A DNA stretch of 64,000 nt from Mycobacterium rhizamassiliense (GTDB lineage Bacteria > Actinomycetota > Actinomycetes > Mycobacteriales > Mycobacteriaceae): assembly GCF_900157375.1 (NCBI RefSeq), contig NZ_LT721901.1, forward strand, positions 4,421,685 through 4,485,684. The letters run 5' to 3'. Below the pieces are notes generated by a model. It was not told the origin of the DNA. It was given only the letters and a program-made list of their open reading frames with translations, and made no database searches. The translations under genes and the position numbers were made by a program. Shown piece by piece: positions 33,311 through 42,090 of this stretch (position 1 is the first letter of the stretch; each line of letters opens with the position of its first letter).

Positions 33311-34828
33311 ATGCATGAGCGCACCATCCGCGCCCACACGACCGCAGGCACCGTCGAAGGCTTCACGCGGGACGGCGTGAACCGCTGGCGATCCATCCCG
33401 TATGCCCGGCCCCCGGTGGGACGGCTGCGATTCCGGGCGCCGCAGCCGGCCCTGCCGTGGTCCGGTGTGCGGCATTGCCATGGCTTCACCGGCTGCGCGC
33501 CGCAGCAGCGTCGATACACCCTGCTCGGCATGTCGGGTCTGGCAGGCAGGTATCAGCCGATGAGCGAGGACTGCCTCACCCTCAACGTCGTCACGCCGGA
33601 GACCCCGTCCGCCGAGCCGCTGCCGGTGATGGTCTTCATTCACGGCGGCGGCTACATCCTGGGTAGCTCGGCCACCCCGCTGTACGACGGCGCCGCGTTG
33701 GCCCGGCGCGGTTGTGTATACGTGTCGGTGAACTACCGGCTCGGCGCGCTGGGCTGCCTGGACCTGTCGTCGCTGTCCACCCGCGACATCACCATCGACA
33801 GCAACCTGTACCTGCGCGACCTGGTGCTCGCGCTGCAATGGGTTCGCGGCAACATCGCGGAATTCGGCGGCGACCCAGACAATGTCACCATTTTCGGCGA
33901 GAGCGCGGGCGCGTGCATGACCGCCACGCTGCTGGCGGTGCCGGCCGCCGAAGGCCTGTTCGCCCAAGCGATCGCGGAAAGCCCGGCGTCCGGTCTGGTG
34001 CGGCCGAAGGAGATCTCGGCCGAATTCGCGAAACGCTTCGCCACGCTGCTCGGCGTCGGCACCGACGACGCCGCCGAAGCGCTGCTGCGGGTGCCCGCGG
34101 CCCAACTGGTCCAGGCTCAGCATGAGCTGATCGATCAGGGCATGGAAAGCAGGCTGGGCGCCTTCCCGATCGGCCCGGTCATCGGCGACGACTGCCTGCC
34201 GCTGGATCCCGTCGAGGCCATGCGCACCGGTCGAGCGCATCGCGTGCCGCTGATCGTGGGAACCAACGCAGAAGAGGGCCGATTGTTCACCCGCTTCCTC
34301 AAGATGCTGCCGACGAATCAATCGATGATCGAAGAGTTGCTGGCCGACACGGAACCGGTTGCCCGCGAACGCATTACGGCCGCCTATCCGGACTATCCCT
34401 CGGCCTCGGCGTGCATCCAGTTGGGCGGTGACTTCGCGTTCAGCTCGGCGGCCTGGCAGATCGCGGAGGCCCACAGCAGCCACGCGCCCACTTACCTGTA
34501 CCGATATGACTATGCGCCGCGAACGCTGCGCTGGTCGGGCCTGGGCGCGACGCATGCGACCGAGCTGCTCGCGGTTTTCGACGTCTACCGCACCCGCTTC
34601 GGTGCGTTGCTGACCGCCGCGGCCGACCAGCGTGCCGCACTGCGGGTGAGCAATCAGGTGCAACGGCGCTGGCGGTCGTTCAGCCGCACCGGGGTTCCGG
34701 GCGACGATTGGCCGCAATACAACCACGACGACCGCGCGGTCATGGTCTTCGACCGCAAGTGCCGCGTCGAGTTCGATCCGCACCCTGATCGCCGGATGGC
34801 ATGGGACGGCTTCTCTTTAGCGCCTTGA
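33311..34828 (+). CDS. lipT: Type B carboxylesterase, LipT-like
   Basis: A carboxylesterase of 505 residues in the alpha/beta-hydrolase fold. The oxyanion-hole segment FIHGGGYILG is near residue 115, the nucleophile motif FGESAGA near 198, an acidic residue lies in GTNAEEGR, and a late His in LGATHATE completes a plausible triad. No signal peptide is seen, so it is probably cytosolic or envelope-associated. Start ATG 33311 gives the family's usual N-terminus, and the much longer upstream open frame runs antisense to lppI. It corresponds to M. tuberculosis LipT (Rv2045c). The natural ester is unknown. Confidence 0.88.
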   Translation: MHERTIRAHTTAGTVEGFTRDGVNRWRSIPYARPPVGRLRFRAPQPALPWSGVRHCHGFTGCAPQQRRYTLLGMSGLAGRYQPMSEDCLTLNVVTPETPSAEPLPVMVFIHGGGYILGSSATPLYDGAALARRGCVYVSVNYRLGALGCLDLSSLSTRDITIDSNLYLRDLVLALQWVRGNIAEFGGDPDNVTIFGESAGACMTATLLAVPAAEGLFAQAIAESPASGLVRPKEISAEFAKRFATLLGVGTDDAAEALLRVPAAQLVQAQHELIDQGMESRLGAFPIGPVIGDDCLPLDPVEAMRTGRAHRVPLIVGTNAEEGRLFTRFLKMLPTNQSMIEELLADTEPVARERITAAYPDYPSASACIQLGGDFAFSSAAWQIAEAHSSHAPTYLYRYDYAPRTLRWSGLGATHATELLAVFDVYRTRFGALLTAAADQRAALRVSNQVQRRWRSFSRTGVPGDDWPQYNHDDRAVMVFDRKCRVEFDPHPDRRMAWDGFSLAP

Positions 34829-34877
34829 CCTGGCACGCTGGCCTGGCATCTATTTGTCAACGACGACAGAGGACTTC

Positions 34878-36884
34878 ATGGACACCGTAACCGAGCCAGT
34901 CATCGAACGACCCGGCGACCTCACCGCCTCCTGGCTCGCCTCCGCGATCGGCGCTGGAGAGATCGCCGATTTCGACATCGAGCGCATCGGCACCGGCCAG
35001 ATGAGCGAGTGCTACCGTGTCCAACTCCGTTACGCCGACGGAGCCGCCGGCCCGGACCGGCCGGAGTCGGTGGTGTTGAAGGTCGCGGCCGCCGATCCGG
35101 TGAGCCGGCAAACCGGCTCGGCCCTGGGCCTTTACGAGCGTGAGGTCCGGTTCTACGGCGACATCGCGCCGGGGCTGGGCGGTCCGATTGCGCAGTGCTA
35201 TCACGCCGCGGTCGACACCTCGACAGGAGTGTTCGACCTGCTGCTCGGCGATGCCGCCCCGGCTGCCGTAGGCAACGAAATCGCCGGTGCCACAATCGAA
35301 CAGGCGATGCTGGCGGTCACCGAATTGGGGCGGCTGCACGGCCCGTTGCTGGGCGACACGTCGCTGGCCCAGGCGCCCTGGCTCAACCGCGATTCCCCGC
35401 TCAGCCAGGCGATGATCGCCGGCCTCTACGCGGGGTTCGTCGACCGCTACGGCGAGCAGATCGCGCCGGAGCACCGCGTGGTGTGCGAGCGCCTGGTGGC
35501 CGCGTTCGACGACTACGTGGCCGACGAGGCTGGACAGGACCGAATCCAGGGCCTGGTGCACGGCGACTATCGACTGGACAACATGTTGTTCGGCACCGAC
35601 GGCGCCGACCGGGCGCTGACGGTCGTTGACTGGCAGACGGTTTCGTGGGGCCCGGCTCAGACGGATCTGGCCTACTTCCTCGGCTGCGCGTTGCCCGCGG
35701 AGGTACGCCGCGAGCACTACGACGCATTGCTGGGCGCATACCACGAGGCGCTGGGACCCGGCGCGTCCCTGACCGTGGACGACGTCGCCGAGGGCGTTCG
35801 CCGGCAGAGCTTTTTCGGCGTGATGATGGCGATCGTCTCGTCGATGTTGGTGGAGCGCACCGAGCGCGGCGACCAGATGTTCATGACCATGCTGCAACGC
35901 AACTGCGACCATGTGCTGGCCACCGATGCGTTGGCCGTGCTGCCCGATCCGGCGGCACCGGAGCCGCTGCGGCCGTCCGAAGACGACGAACTCGCACACA
36001 CCGCGACCGACGAACCGCTGTGGAGCGAGAGCTGGTACTCCGACTTCGTCGACGCCGCACAGGGTTTGGGCGGCTGGTTCCGCATCGGCCTGATCGCCAA
36101 TCAGCAGACCGCGTGGGTGCAGGCCCTGTTGTGCGGGCCCGACCTGCCGACCACGGCCATCGCCGTCGAGGTCCCGCTACCCGCGGATCCGTGGGCGGTG
36201 CGCGCCGACAGGCTAGAGCTCGACCACGCGGCCAGTGCCCCGTTGCAGGACTACCGAGTCGATCTGCGCGGGCGCGGCCAGTCCTATTCGGACCCGTCGG
36301 CCCTGCTGCGTGGTGAATCCGGAACTCCGGTCGAGTTGGCGATGAACCTGGTGTGGGCCACCGACGGCACGCCCTACAAGTACCGGGTGACGACGCGTTA
36401 CGAAATCCCGTGCACCGTCTCGGGAACCGTGAGCGTCGACGGCCAGAGCTACCGCGTGGATTCGGTTGCGGGACAACGTGATCACTCCTGGGGCGTCCGG
36501 GACTGGTGGGGTATGGACTGGGTGTGGAGCGCGCTGCACCTCGACGAAGGCACTCACGTGCATGGGGTCAACATCCGCATCCCGGGCGTCCCGGCCTTCA
36601 GCGTCGGCTACGTCCAAGATGCCGCCGGCAGCATGATCGAACTGAGCGCGGTGAACAGCCGAGAAGACTTCGACACCAACGGGTTACCGCTGAGCGACAC
36701 GCTGAACCTGGAACCCGCCGAACTCACCGCCAACATCGAGGTGCGGGGGAATGCCCCGGTACGTCTGACCTCCGCGGAGGGACGAGTCAGCGAGTTCGCT
36801 CGGGCCTGGGTGGGCGTCACCACCACCGACGGGCGCACCGGCGTCGGCTGGATGGAATGGAACCGCAACATGGGACAGACATAG
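34878..36884 (+). CDS. APH-fold phosphotransferase fused to a beta-rich C-terminal domain
   Basis: A 668-residue fusion starting at ATG 34878 with AGAGGA upstream. Residues 1-350 form an aminoglycoside-phosphotransferase-like kinase, with the catalytic loop VHGDYRLDNM and a metal-binding VVDWQTV. Residues about 370-668 form a beta-rich domain (GGWFRIG, then GQRDHSWGVRDWWG) of the same type as the separate protein encoded at 62866. APH-like proteins in mycobacteria are often linked to lipid or CoA-ester metabolism rather than drug resistance. I infer that the two domains act on the same hydrophobic substrate. A TTG at 34854 is possible but has no ribosome site. The end overlaps the kinase gene at 36857. 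Confidence 0.8.
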   Translation: MDTVTEPVIERPGDLTASWLASAIGAGEIADFDIERIGTGQMSECYRVQLRYADGAAGPDRPESVVLKVAAADPVSRQTGSALGLYEREVRFYGDIAPGLGGPIAQCYHAAVDTSTGVFDLLLGDAAPAAVGNEIAGATIEQAMLAVTELGRLHGPLLGDTSLAQAPWLNRDSPLSQAMIAGLYAGFVDRYGEQIAPEHRVVCERLVAAFDDYVADEAGQDRIQGLVHGDYRLDNMLFGTDGADRALTVVDWQTVSWGPAQTDLAYFLGCALPAEVRREHYDALLGAYHEALGPGASLTVDDVAEGVRRQSFFGVMMAIVSSMLVERTERGDQMFMTMLQRNCDHVLATDALAVLPDPAAPEPLRPSEDDELAHTATDEPLWSESWYSDFVDAAQGLGGWFRIGLIANQQTAWVQALLCGPDLPTTAIAVEVPLPADPWAVRADRLELDHAASAPLQDYRVDLRGRGQSYSDPSALLRGESGTPVELAMNLVWATDGTPYKYRVTTRYEIPCTVSGTVSVDGQSYRVDSVAGQRDHSWGVRDWWGMDWVWSALHLDEGTHVHGVNIRIPGVPAFSVGYVQDAAGSMIELSAVNSREDFDTNGLPLSDTLNLEPAELTANIEVRGNAPVRLTSAEGRVSEFARAWVGVTTTDGRTGVGWMEWNRNMGQT

Positions 36885-37414
36885 CCGAGCCGGCGCACCG
36901 CGCGTCGACGCCCATCGTGGTGATGGGCGTCTCGGGCTCGGGCAAGTCGACGGTGGGTGCCGCACTCGCGCAACGGCTGCGGGTGGAGTTCGTGGACGCC
37001 GACACCCTGCATTCGCAGTCCAACATCGCCAAGATGAGCGCCGGTGAGCCGCTCGACGACGGGGACCGCTTTCCCTGGCTGGAAAGAGTCGGGGAGTGGC
37101 TGGCCGCGCACCGCGGCGGTGGCGTCGTGAGTTGTTCGGCGCTCAAGCGCAGCTACCGCGACCAGCTGCGCGCACGCTGCCCACGCGTCGAATTTCTGCA
37201 CCTGCGCGGTTCGTCGGAGCTGATCGAGGACCGAATGGCAGGCAGGCCAGGGCATTTCATGCCCGCCGCGTTGTTGCGGTCACAATTCGGCGATTTGGAG
37301 CCCCTTGACCCTGACGAATCCGGTGTCACCGTGGACATCGCTCACGATGTCGACATAATCGTCGACACGTTCCTGGCGAACTCGGCTACCAGGGACGGCG
37401 CTTGCGGCTCTTAG
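36857..37414 (+). CDS. gntK-like: Gluconokinase-like P-loop kinase
   Basis: The product has about 185 residues, with P-loop GVSGSGKST near residue 25 and the downstream motifs FVDADTLHS, GEPLDDGDRFPWL and SCSALKRSYRD, which are diagnostic of the gluconokinase family (ATP-dependent phosphorylation of gluconate to 6-phosphogluconate). Start ATG 36857 overlaps the preceding gene by 28 bases. The N-terminal extension before the P-loop is longer than usual, so a later start remains possible. Family members are usually about 165-175 residues. The stop overlaps the convergent DoxX-repeat gene by 29 bases. No gluconate transporter is nearby. Confidence 0.85.
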   Translation: MEPQHGTDIAEPAHRASTPIVVMGVSGSGKSTVGAALAQRLRVEFVDADTLHSQSNIAKMSAGEPLDDGDRFPWLERVGEWLAAHRGGGVVSCSALKRSYRDQLRARCPRVEFLHLRGSSELIEDRMAGRPGHFMPAALLRSQFGDLEPLDPDESGVTVDIAHDVDIIVDTFLANSATRDGACGS

Positions 37415-38438
37415 TCTGTGCGCCAACGCGTTCGCGTGCCGTGTCGGCCCACTCACTGCCACGCTCCCGCGCGATGTCGGCCCACTCGCTGCCGCGGTCG
37501 GCGGCGATGTCGGCCCATTCACTGCCGCGGTCGGCGGCGATGTCGGCCCATTCGCTGCCCCGCTCACGAGCGGATTCGGCTAACTCGGCGCCGCGGGCGC
37601 GGGCGGTCTTGGCCAGCTTCTCGCCACGTTTACGCGCCTTCTTGGCCAGTGGCGCGCTGCGGTCGGCGGCGACGTTGGCGAGTTCCTTGCCGCGTTCCAG
37701 TGCCGCTTCGGCGTAGGGAGCGCCGCGTTCTGCTGCGGTGCTGGCCAGTTCCTGGCCCCGCTTGCGTGCCTTCTGCGCCAGTGGCGCGCTGCGTTCTGCC
37801 GCGGCGTCGGCGAGTTCCTTGCCGCGTTCCAGGGCGGCTTCGGCGTAGGGGGCGCCGCGTTCTGCCGCGGTGCTGGCCAGCTCGCGGCCCCGTTCGGCAC
37901 CCACGTGGAGTCCGTGGGCGATCCTCTCGCCAAGCTCGGCGAAGTCGGTGTCGTCGGAGCCCGGCAGCGCAGAGGACACCCGCTCCGAGAGCCGTTCGGC
38001 GGCCCGGCGGCCGCGCCATCCCAGCGAAGGTTTGCCCGCGGTGTCGGCTGACGCGATCAACAGGCCGCCCACCAAGCTCAGATCGGTGAGGAATTGCTGA
38101 CGCTTCTCGGCCTTGAGCTGTGGGTCGGGTTCATTCCAAAACGAGTGCGTTCCCAGATTGGCGGGCAGCACGGTAAATGCCAGCGCAGCCGAGGCCACCC
38201 GCGGCAATTTGCCGCTGGCCAGCAACAGGCCGCCCCCGATCTGAACGGCCGCGTTGACTTGCGCGACCGTCTGGGGGTTGCTCGGGATGCTGCTCCCGAT
38301 GGGGTCGGGCAGCGACTGCAGGCCGTCTACCGTGGGTGCGGCGGCTTCGGCCGCTGACTTGGGGTTGAGTAGGGAATTGATTCCTTGCCCGATGAACGCC
38401 GCCGACAACAAGGGCCGCGCGATTCTCCGAATCACCAT
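37386..38438 (-). CDS. DoxX-family membrane protein with C-terminal 11-residue repeats
   Basis: A 350-residue product starting at ATG 38438. Residues 1-150 are a DoxX-like membrane domain (ARPLLSAAFIGQGINSL, then VQIGGGLLLASGKLPR, with LGTHSFWNE). From about residue 183 to 336 the protein is a continuous series of fourteen 11-residue units, each beginning RG or RS, ending in a basic RKRRPW tail. An 11-residue period without prolines in most units suggests a long amphipathic helix or right-handed coiled coil. Such a helix could lie on membrane or lipid surfaces. Annotators often see only the DoxX part. Function is unknown, and the gene is divergent from pncA. Confidence 0.8.
   Translation of the reverse strand: MVIRRIARPLLSAAFIGQGINSLLNPKSAAEAAAPTVDGLQSLPDPIGSSIPSNPQTVAQVNAAVQIGGGLLLASGKLPRVASAALAFTVLPANLGTHSFWNEPDPQLKAEKRQQFLTDLSLVGGLLIASADTAGKPSLGWRGRRAAERLSERVSSALPGSDDTDFAELGERIAHGLHVGAERGRELASTAAERGAPYAEAALERGKELADAAAERSAPLAQKARKRGQELASTAAERGAPYAEAALERGKELANVAADRSAPLAKKARKRGEKLAKTARARGAELAESARERGSEWADIAADRGSEWADIAADRGSEWADIARERGSEWADTARERVGAQTKSRKRRPW
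37431..37892 (-). repeat. Fourteen tandem 33-bp units (11-residue repeats)
   Basis: The 462 bases divide exactly into fourteen 33-bp units. The last four on the minus strand (37431-37562) encode near-identical RGSEWADIAAD-type units. Further upstream two 132-bp blocks (37629-37760 and 37761-37892), each four units long, are almost identical to one another. The two-level pattern indicates expansion first of 33-bp and then of 132-bp segments. Copy number could vary between strains. Confidence 0.85.
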
Positions 38439-38525
38439 GGCAGCCTGGTTACCCGGCCGGTCGGCAAACAAACCGTGCGGCCTATCGCCCCAGCTGGCGG
38501 GTTTCCCCGACGCTAGGGTGGGCCT

Positions 38526-39083
38526 ATGCGGGCGCTGGTCATCGTCGACGTGCAAAACGACTTCTGCGCGGGCGGCTCACTGGAGGTCCCCGGCGGCGCG
38601 GCGTTGGCCGTCGCGATCAACCGCCACCTGGCCGGCCGGCCCGGCTACCGGCACGTGGTGGCGACGCAGGACTTCCATATCGACCCGGGCGACCACTTCT
38701 CGGATCAGCCCGACTTCTCGGCATCATGGCCGCGGCACTGCGTCGCGGGGAGTCACGGAGCGCAGTTTCATCCCGATCTTGACACCGCCCCGATCGAAGC
38801 CGTGTTTCGCAAGGGAGCCTTTGCGGCGGCGTACAGCGGTTTCGAAGGCGCCGACGACGACGGGACCGCGCTGCTCGAGTGGTTGCAGCAGCGGGGAATC
38901 GACGGGGTCGACCTGGTCGGGATCGCCACCGACCATTGCGTCCGGCGGACGGCTGAAGACGGGGTGCGGGCGGGGCTGACCACCCGGGTGCTGGTCGACC
39001 TCACGGCCGCGGTCGCACCGGATTCGGCCGCGGCCGCCTTGGCGGAGATGCGTTCGGCCGGCGTCGAATTGGTGGGGGCTTAG
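38526..39083 (+). CDS. pncA: Nicotinamidase/pyrazinamidase
   Basis: This 185-residue protein closely follows M. tuberculosis PncA (186 residues). It hydrolyses nicotinamide to nicotinate for NAD recycling and can activate pyrazinamide. The catalytic Asp8 (VDVQNDF), Lys96 (VFRKGAF) and Cys138 (TDHCVRR) are in place. The metal-site residues Asp49, His51 and His57 (DFHIDPGDHF) and His71 (WPRHC) are intact. No disabling change is visible. The start is ATG 38526. The NTF2-like gene follows after three bases, as Rv2042c follows pncA in M. tuberculosis. Confidence 0.96.
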   Translation: MRALVIVDVQNDFCAGGSLEVPGGAALAVAINRHLAGRPGYRHVVATQDFHIDPGDHFSDQPDFSASWPRHCVAGSHGAQFHPDLDTAPIEAVFRKGAFAAAYSGFEGADDDGTALLEWLQQRGIDGVDLVGIATDHCVRRTAEDGVRAGLTTRVLVDLTAAVAPDSAAAALAEMRSAGVELVGA

Positions 39084-39086
39084 TCC

Positions 39087-39887
39087 ATGGTGGCGCCACT
39101 GGACCGGGAGCATCTGCTCGCCGCGGTCGAACGCTCGCCGCGGGCCGCCGCGGCACATGACCGGGCCGCATGGGTGGGGCTGTTCACGGCTGACGGCCGA
39201 ATCGAAGACCCGGTCGGTTCGCGGCCGCACGCCGGCATCCCGGAGATCGGGCGTTTCTACGACACCTTCATCCGGCCGCGCGACATCACGTTTCACCGGG
39301 ATTTCGACGTCGTCTTCGGCACCGTAGTGCTGCGAGACCTCGAACTCGAGGTGTCGATGGGGTCCGCGGTCACGATGTACATCCCCGCGTTTCTGCGCTA
39401 CGACCTCCGAGAGGCCAACGGCGAGTGGCGGTTTGCCGAACTACGCGCCTACTGGGAGCTGCCGGCGATGATGCTGCAGTTCCTGCGAACCGGTCCCGGA
39501 GCGATAACGCCGGGGCTGCGCTTATCCCGAGACCTGTTGACCATCCAGCGGCTACGCGGAACGGCCGGCTTCATGAGCGGCTTTCGCCGCGTGGGTGCTC
39601 GGCACAAGAGGCTGATGCAGGCCTTCGTCGATGCTCTGGCCCGCCGCGACACCGCCGAGGCCTCGCATGCTCTGTCTCCCACGGCCCCAATAACTTTGGG
39701 TGACTCCGGTCCGCTTGACATCGCAAAGCTCGCCCAACAACTCAGCGGGGCGCGGCCGGAAAAGGTGATCGCGTCGGGGGCCACCGTCACCGTCTCGCTC
39801 AACTCGGACCACGGCCGCGGCCTCCTCTTCGCCGACGTGCCATGGCGTGGCGAGGCGATCACCAGGGTCCGGTACTTTCCTGCGTGA
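39087..39887 (+). CDS. NTF2/SnoaL-like protein (Rv2042c-like)
   Basis: The 266-residue product begins with an NTF2-like fold (RAAAAHDRAAWVGLFTADGRIEDPVG) of the ketosteroid-isomerase/SnoaL type. A second, weaker domain of about 110 residues follows, beginning near RHKRLMQAFVDALARRD. The two halves may be an internal duplication of the NTF2 fold. No active-site residues can be assigned with confidence. The ATG lies 3 bases after the pncA stop, so the genes are co-transcribed. This mirrors the pncA-Rv2042c pair of M. tuberculosis, whose second gene has no established function. Confidence 0.75.
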   Translation: MVAPLDREHLLAAVERSPRAAAAHDRAAWVGLFTADGRIEDPVGSRPHAGIPEIGRFYDTFIRPRDITFHRDFDVVFGTVVLRDLELEVSMGSAVTMYIPAFLRYDLREANGEWRFAELRAYWELPAMMLQFLRTGPGAITPGLRLSRDLLTIQRLRGTAGFMSGFRRVGARHKRLMQAFVDALARRDTAEASHALSPTAPITLGDSGPLDIAKLAQQLSGARPEKVIASGATVTVSLNSDHGRGLLFADVPWRGEAITRVRYFPA

Positions 39888-39942
39888 GCGAGCCGTTGCC
39901 GTCGGCGCGCTCGGCGCCATACCAATATCACGGAGGCAAACA

Positions 39943-40551
39943 ATGCATCTAGCGCGCACCTTCGGCATCGCCGTGGCGCTGACCGGCGCGCTCACCGCCG
40001 TAACGGCCTGCGGCAGTGGCGAAAAGCCGTCTCCCTCGTCGACGAAGTCATCGGGTTCGCCGGCGGCGACCACTCCGTCGACCACGCCCGCGGGCTCCGC
40101 TGCGCTTGGTGACTACACCTACCTGCTGATCCAGGCCAGTGATGTCGGGCACAACTTCACGGCGGTCGGGCCGCCGACGCAGGATCCCGGCGGTGGCGCG
40201 GGAGCGGGACAAAACTTCGGCAGTCCCGATCACACCCGCACCATTTCCGACACCATCTATGTCTCGATCGATCCCACGGTTGCCCTGCAGTCCGAAAGCG
40301 ACCGCCTGTCCGCCTTTCCCAAGTACGTCGCGACCCCGCCGGAGCCGTTCGAAATCGGGACCAATGGATGGATGGGCGTCGGCAAGTCGCCGGACAAGTC
40401 AAAAGCGGTGACTTATCTGGTGTTTGCCGAGGGCAGGGCGGTGGTGGCGATGGAGTTCGACAGCGCCCTCGACGACCCCGTGATGCAGGAGTTCGTGCTC
40501 GACGTCGCGCGCAAGCAGGACGGGGCCGTCAAGAGCCGATTACTTTTCTAG
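39943..40551 (+). CDS. Mycobacterial lipoprotein, unknown function
   Basis: The 202-residue product starts at ATG 39943 with CGGAGG upstream. A signal peptide ends at the lipobox VTAC (Cys about 23), followed by a Ser/Thr/Pro-rich linker (to about residue 50) and a secreted domain of about 145 residues. It resembles small mycobacterial sensor-like or Lpp lipoproteins, but I do not recognise a specific family. An upstream in-frame extension overlaps the preceding gene and lacks a signal peptide, which supports this start. Confidence 0.75.
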   Translation: MHLARTFGIAVALTGALTAVTACGSGEKPSPSSTKSSGSPAATTPSTTPAGSAALGDYTYLLIQASDVGHNFTAVGPPTQDPGGGAGAGQNFGSPDHTRTISDTIYVSIDPTVALQSESDRLSAFPKYVATPPEPFEIGTNGWMGVGKSPDKSKAVTYLVFAEGRAVVAMEFDSALDDPVMQEFVLDVARKQDGAVKSRLLF

Positions 40552-40558
40552 TCCCCGC

Positions 40559-40909
40559 TCAGTGGGCGGCCACCAGGGCCAGCGAGGCCGCCGACAGGCA
40601 GAGGTAGGCGCCGGGGAAGGCGATGTTGTACAGGACATGCGCCCGCAGGTGAGTCGCCACCGCGCCGACGAAGAACAGCACCAGGCCGGTGGCTGCCGCG
40701 ATGCCCAACCACGGCAGCCCCAGCAGCCCGACGACCAATCCGGTGGCCCCCGCCAGCTTTACGGCCGCGAGCGGCCGCAGCCACGATCGCGGCACGCCAA
40801 CCTCGGCCGAGTTTGCCAGCACGAACTTGGCCGGAACGAAGTCGGCCACGGCGATCCCGGCCGTAACGACCGCGGTGATGAGCGTGACGGTGAGGTAGGC
40901 GGTATGCAT
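40559..40909 (-). CDS. DoxX-like small integral membrane protein
   Basis: A 116-residue protein with four hydrophobic segments and the DoxX-like central part (LRPLAAVKLAGATGLVVGLL, then GAVATHLRAH). ATG 40909 is used. A GTG at 40984 in frame would add 25 residues. It is divergent from a sigma factor with an NTF2-like tail. Small DoxX-like proteins are frequent neighbours and targets of that sigma class, so regulation by the sigma factor at 41077 is a reasonable inference. The biochemical function is unknown. Confidence 0.72.
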   Translation of the reverse strand: MHTAYLTVTLITAVVTAGIAVADFVPAKFVLANSAEVGVPRSWLRPLAAVKLAGATGLVVGLLGLPWLGIAAATGLVLFFVGAVATHLRAHVLYNIAFPGAYLCLSAASLALVAAH

Positions 40910-40913
40910 CGGG

Positions 40914-40997
40914 TCAATCCCTTGCGGTGCAATTGTTTCCGCAGCGGCGAGCCGCGTGGCGGCCGCGTCGGGCGCGGCGCACAATCGATAGGGTCAT
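40914..40997 (-). CDS. 27-residue Arg-rich leader-like ORF
   Basis: ATG 40997 is preceded by CTAAGGAG at good spacing, a stronger ribosome site than that of the DoxX-like gene it precedes. The ORF encodes a basic peptide (MTLSIVRRARRGRHAARR and nine more residues) and stops five bases before ATG 40909. It may be a leader that couples translation to the DoxX-like gene, or the sign of a frameshift at the DoxX N-terminus. Translation is unproven. Confidence 0.3.
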   Translation of the reverse strand: MTLSIVRRARRGRHAARRCGNNCTARD

Positions 40998-41076
40998 GAC
41001 GCAGGTCTCCTTAGGTCCGAGAGTTCGATGGATGCGGTCATCGGTTTGACGACTCCCGCACGGAAAAGGTGACCCG

Positions 41077-42090
41077 ATGAGCGCAACGAAAAGTTCGGTG
41101 GATCTGGACGACCTGGCGCGCCGCTTCGATGCGGACCGCCGGCACTTGAGGTCGGTCGCGTTCCAATTGCTCGGGTCGACAGCCGATGCCGACGACGCGG
41201 TGCAGTCCGCGTGGTTGAAGGCCAGTCGTTGCGATTCCGACGCCCTGGCGAACATCGCCAACCTCACCGGCTGGTTCACCACCATCACCGCGCACGCGGC
41301 GTTCGACCAGCTTCGCGTGCGCAAACGCCGCGCCGAGCAACCGCTGGCCGATGCGGCAGACCTCGACCGGCTGACGGCAACCCCGTCGGCTCCGGCGGAC
41401 GAAGACGCGCTGCTGGCCGATTCGGTGAGCAGCGCGCTGCTGGTGGTGCTGGACCGGCTGTCACCTGCGCAACGGGTGGCCTTCGTCCTGCACGACGTGT
41501 TCGCCATGCCCTTCGAGACCATCGCCGGCGTGCTCGACCGCTCGCCGGCGGCCGCGAAAAAGCTGGCCAGCCGTGCGCGTGGGCGTCTGCACCACGGGCC
41601 CGCCACCGAACCGCGACGCATGGCCGAGCACCTGGAAATCGTCGACGCGTTTCTGGTGGCCTCCCGCGGTGGTGACATCGCCACGCTGCTCGAGCTGCTC
41701 GCCCCCGACGTGGTCCGCAGGGTCGACCCCGCCCTGGTGCGCGACGACGTGCCGACCGAGGTACGCGGCGCCCGAGAGGTCGCCGAGGAGACGCGCCTGT
41801 TTGCCCGCCGCGCGCGGGCGGGTGTCGTCATGCTCATCGACGGTGCTCCGGGCATCGTTCTCGCGCCGCGGGGGCGCGCGCAGGTCTTGCTGGAGATCGG
41901 GATCGCCGCCGGCGGCCGGATCCACGCGATTGACATCACTGGTGACGGCGACCGCCTGCGGCGGGCGACCCTGGCGCTGCCGCAGTGGTCATCTCAAGAA
42001 CAGCGCAGGCTCATCGGGTACCAAGGACAGGGGAGCCAGTCGGCGAGGAGGCCGGTGACGAGCCAGGATCGGAAGCACGATGCTCGATAA
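41077..42090 (+). CDS. ECF sigma factor with SnoaL-like C-terminal domain (SigJ/ECF41-like)
   Basis: The 337-residue product has a sigma-70 region 2 (LRSVAFQLLGSTADADDAVQSAWLK) and region 4 (LSPAQRVAFVLHDVFAMPFETIAGVL). A C-terminal NTF2/SnoaL-like domain (about 190-300) follows, as in SigJ and ECF41 sigma factors, whose tail modulates activity in place of a separate anti-sigma factor. The start is ATG 41077 with AAAAGG upstream. Its end overlaps the sugar-binding protein gene by 11 bases, an unusual link between such a sigma factor and an ABC transporter operon. The C-terminal 35 residues after the SnoaL domain look disordered and may be a by-product of the overlap. Confidence 0.85.
   Translation: MSATKSSVDLDDLARRFDADRRHLRSVAFQLLGSTADADDAVQSAWLKASRCDSDALANIANLTGWFTTITAHAAFDQLRVRKRRAEQPLADAADLDRLTATPSAPADEDALLADSVSSALLVVLDRLSPAQRVAFVLHDVFAMPFETIAGVLDRSPAAAKKLASRARGRLHHGPATEPRRMAEHLEIVDAFLVASRGGDIATLLELLAPDVVRRVDPALVRDDVPTEVRGAREVAEETRLFARRARAGVVMLIDGAPGIVLAPRGRAQVLLEIGIAAGGRIHAIDITGDGDRLRRATLALPQWSSQEQRRLIGYQGQGSQSARRPVTSQDRKHDAR

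Noticed and set aside
37431..37892. CRISPR array or mobile repeat
   Set aside because: The 33-bp repeats have no spacers, keep the reading frame and encode regular 11-residue units.
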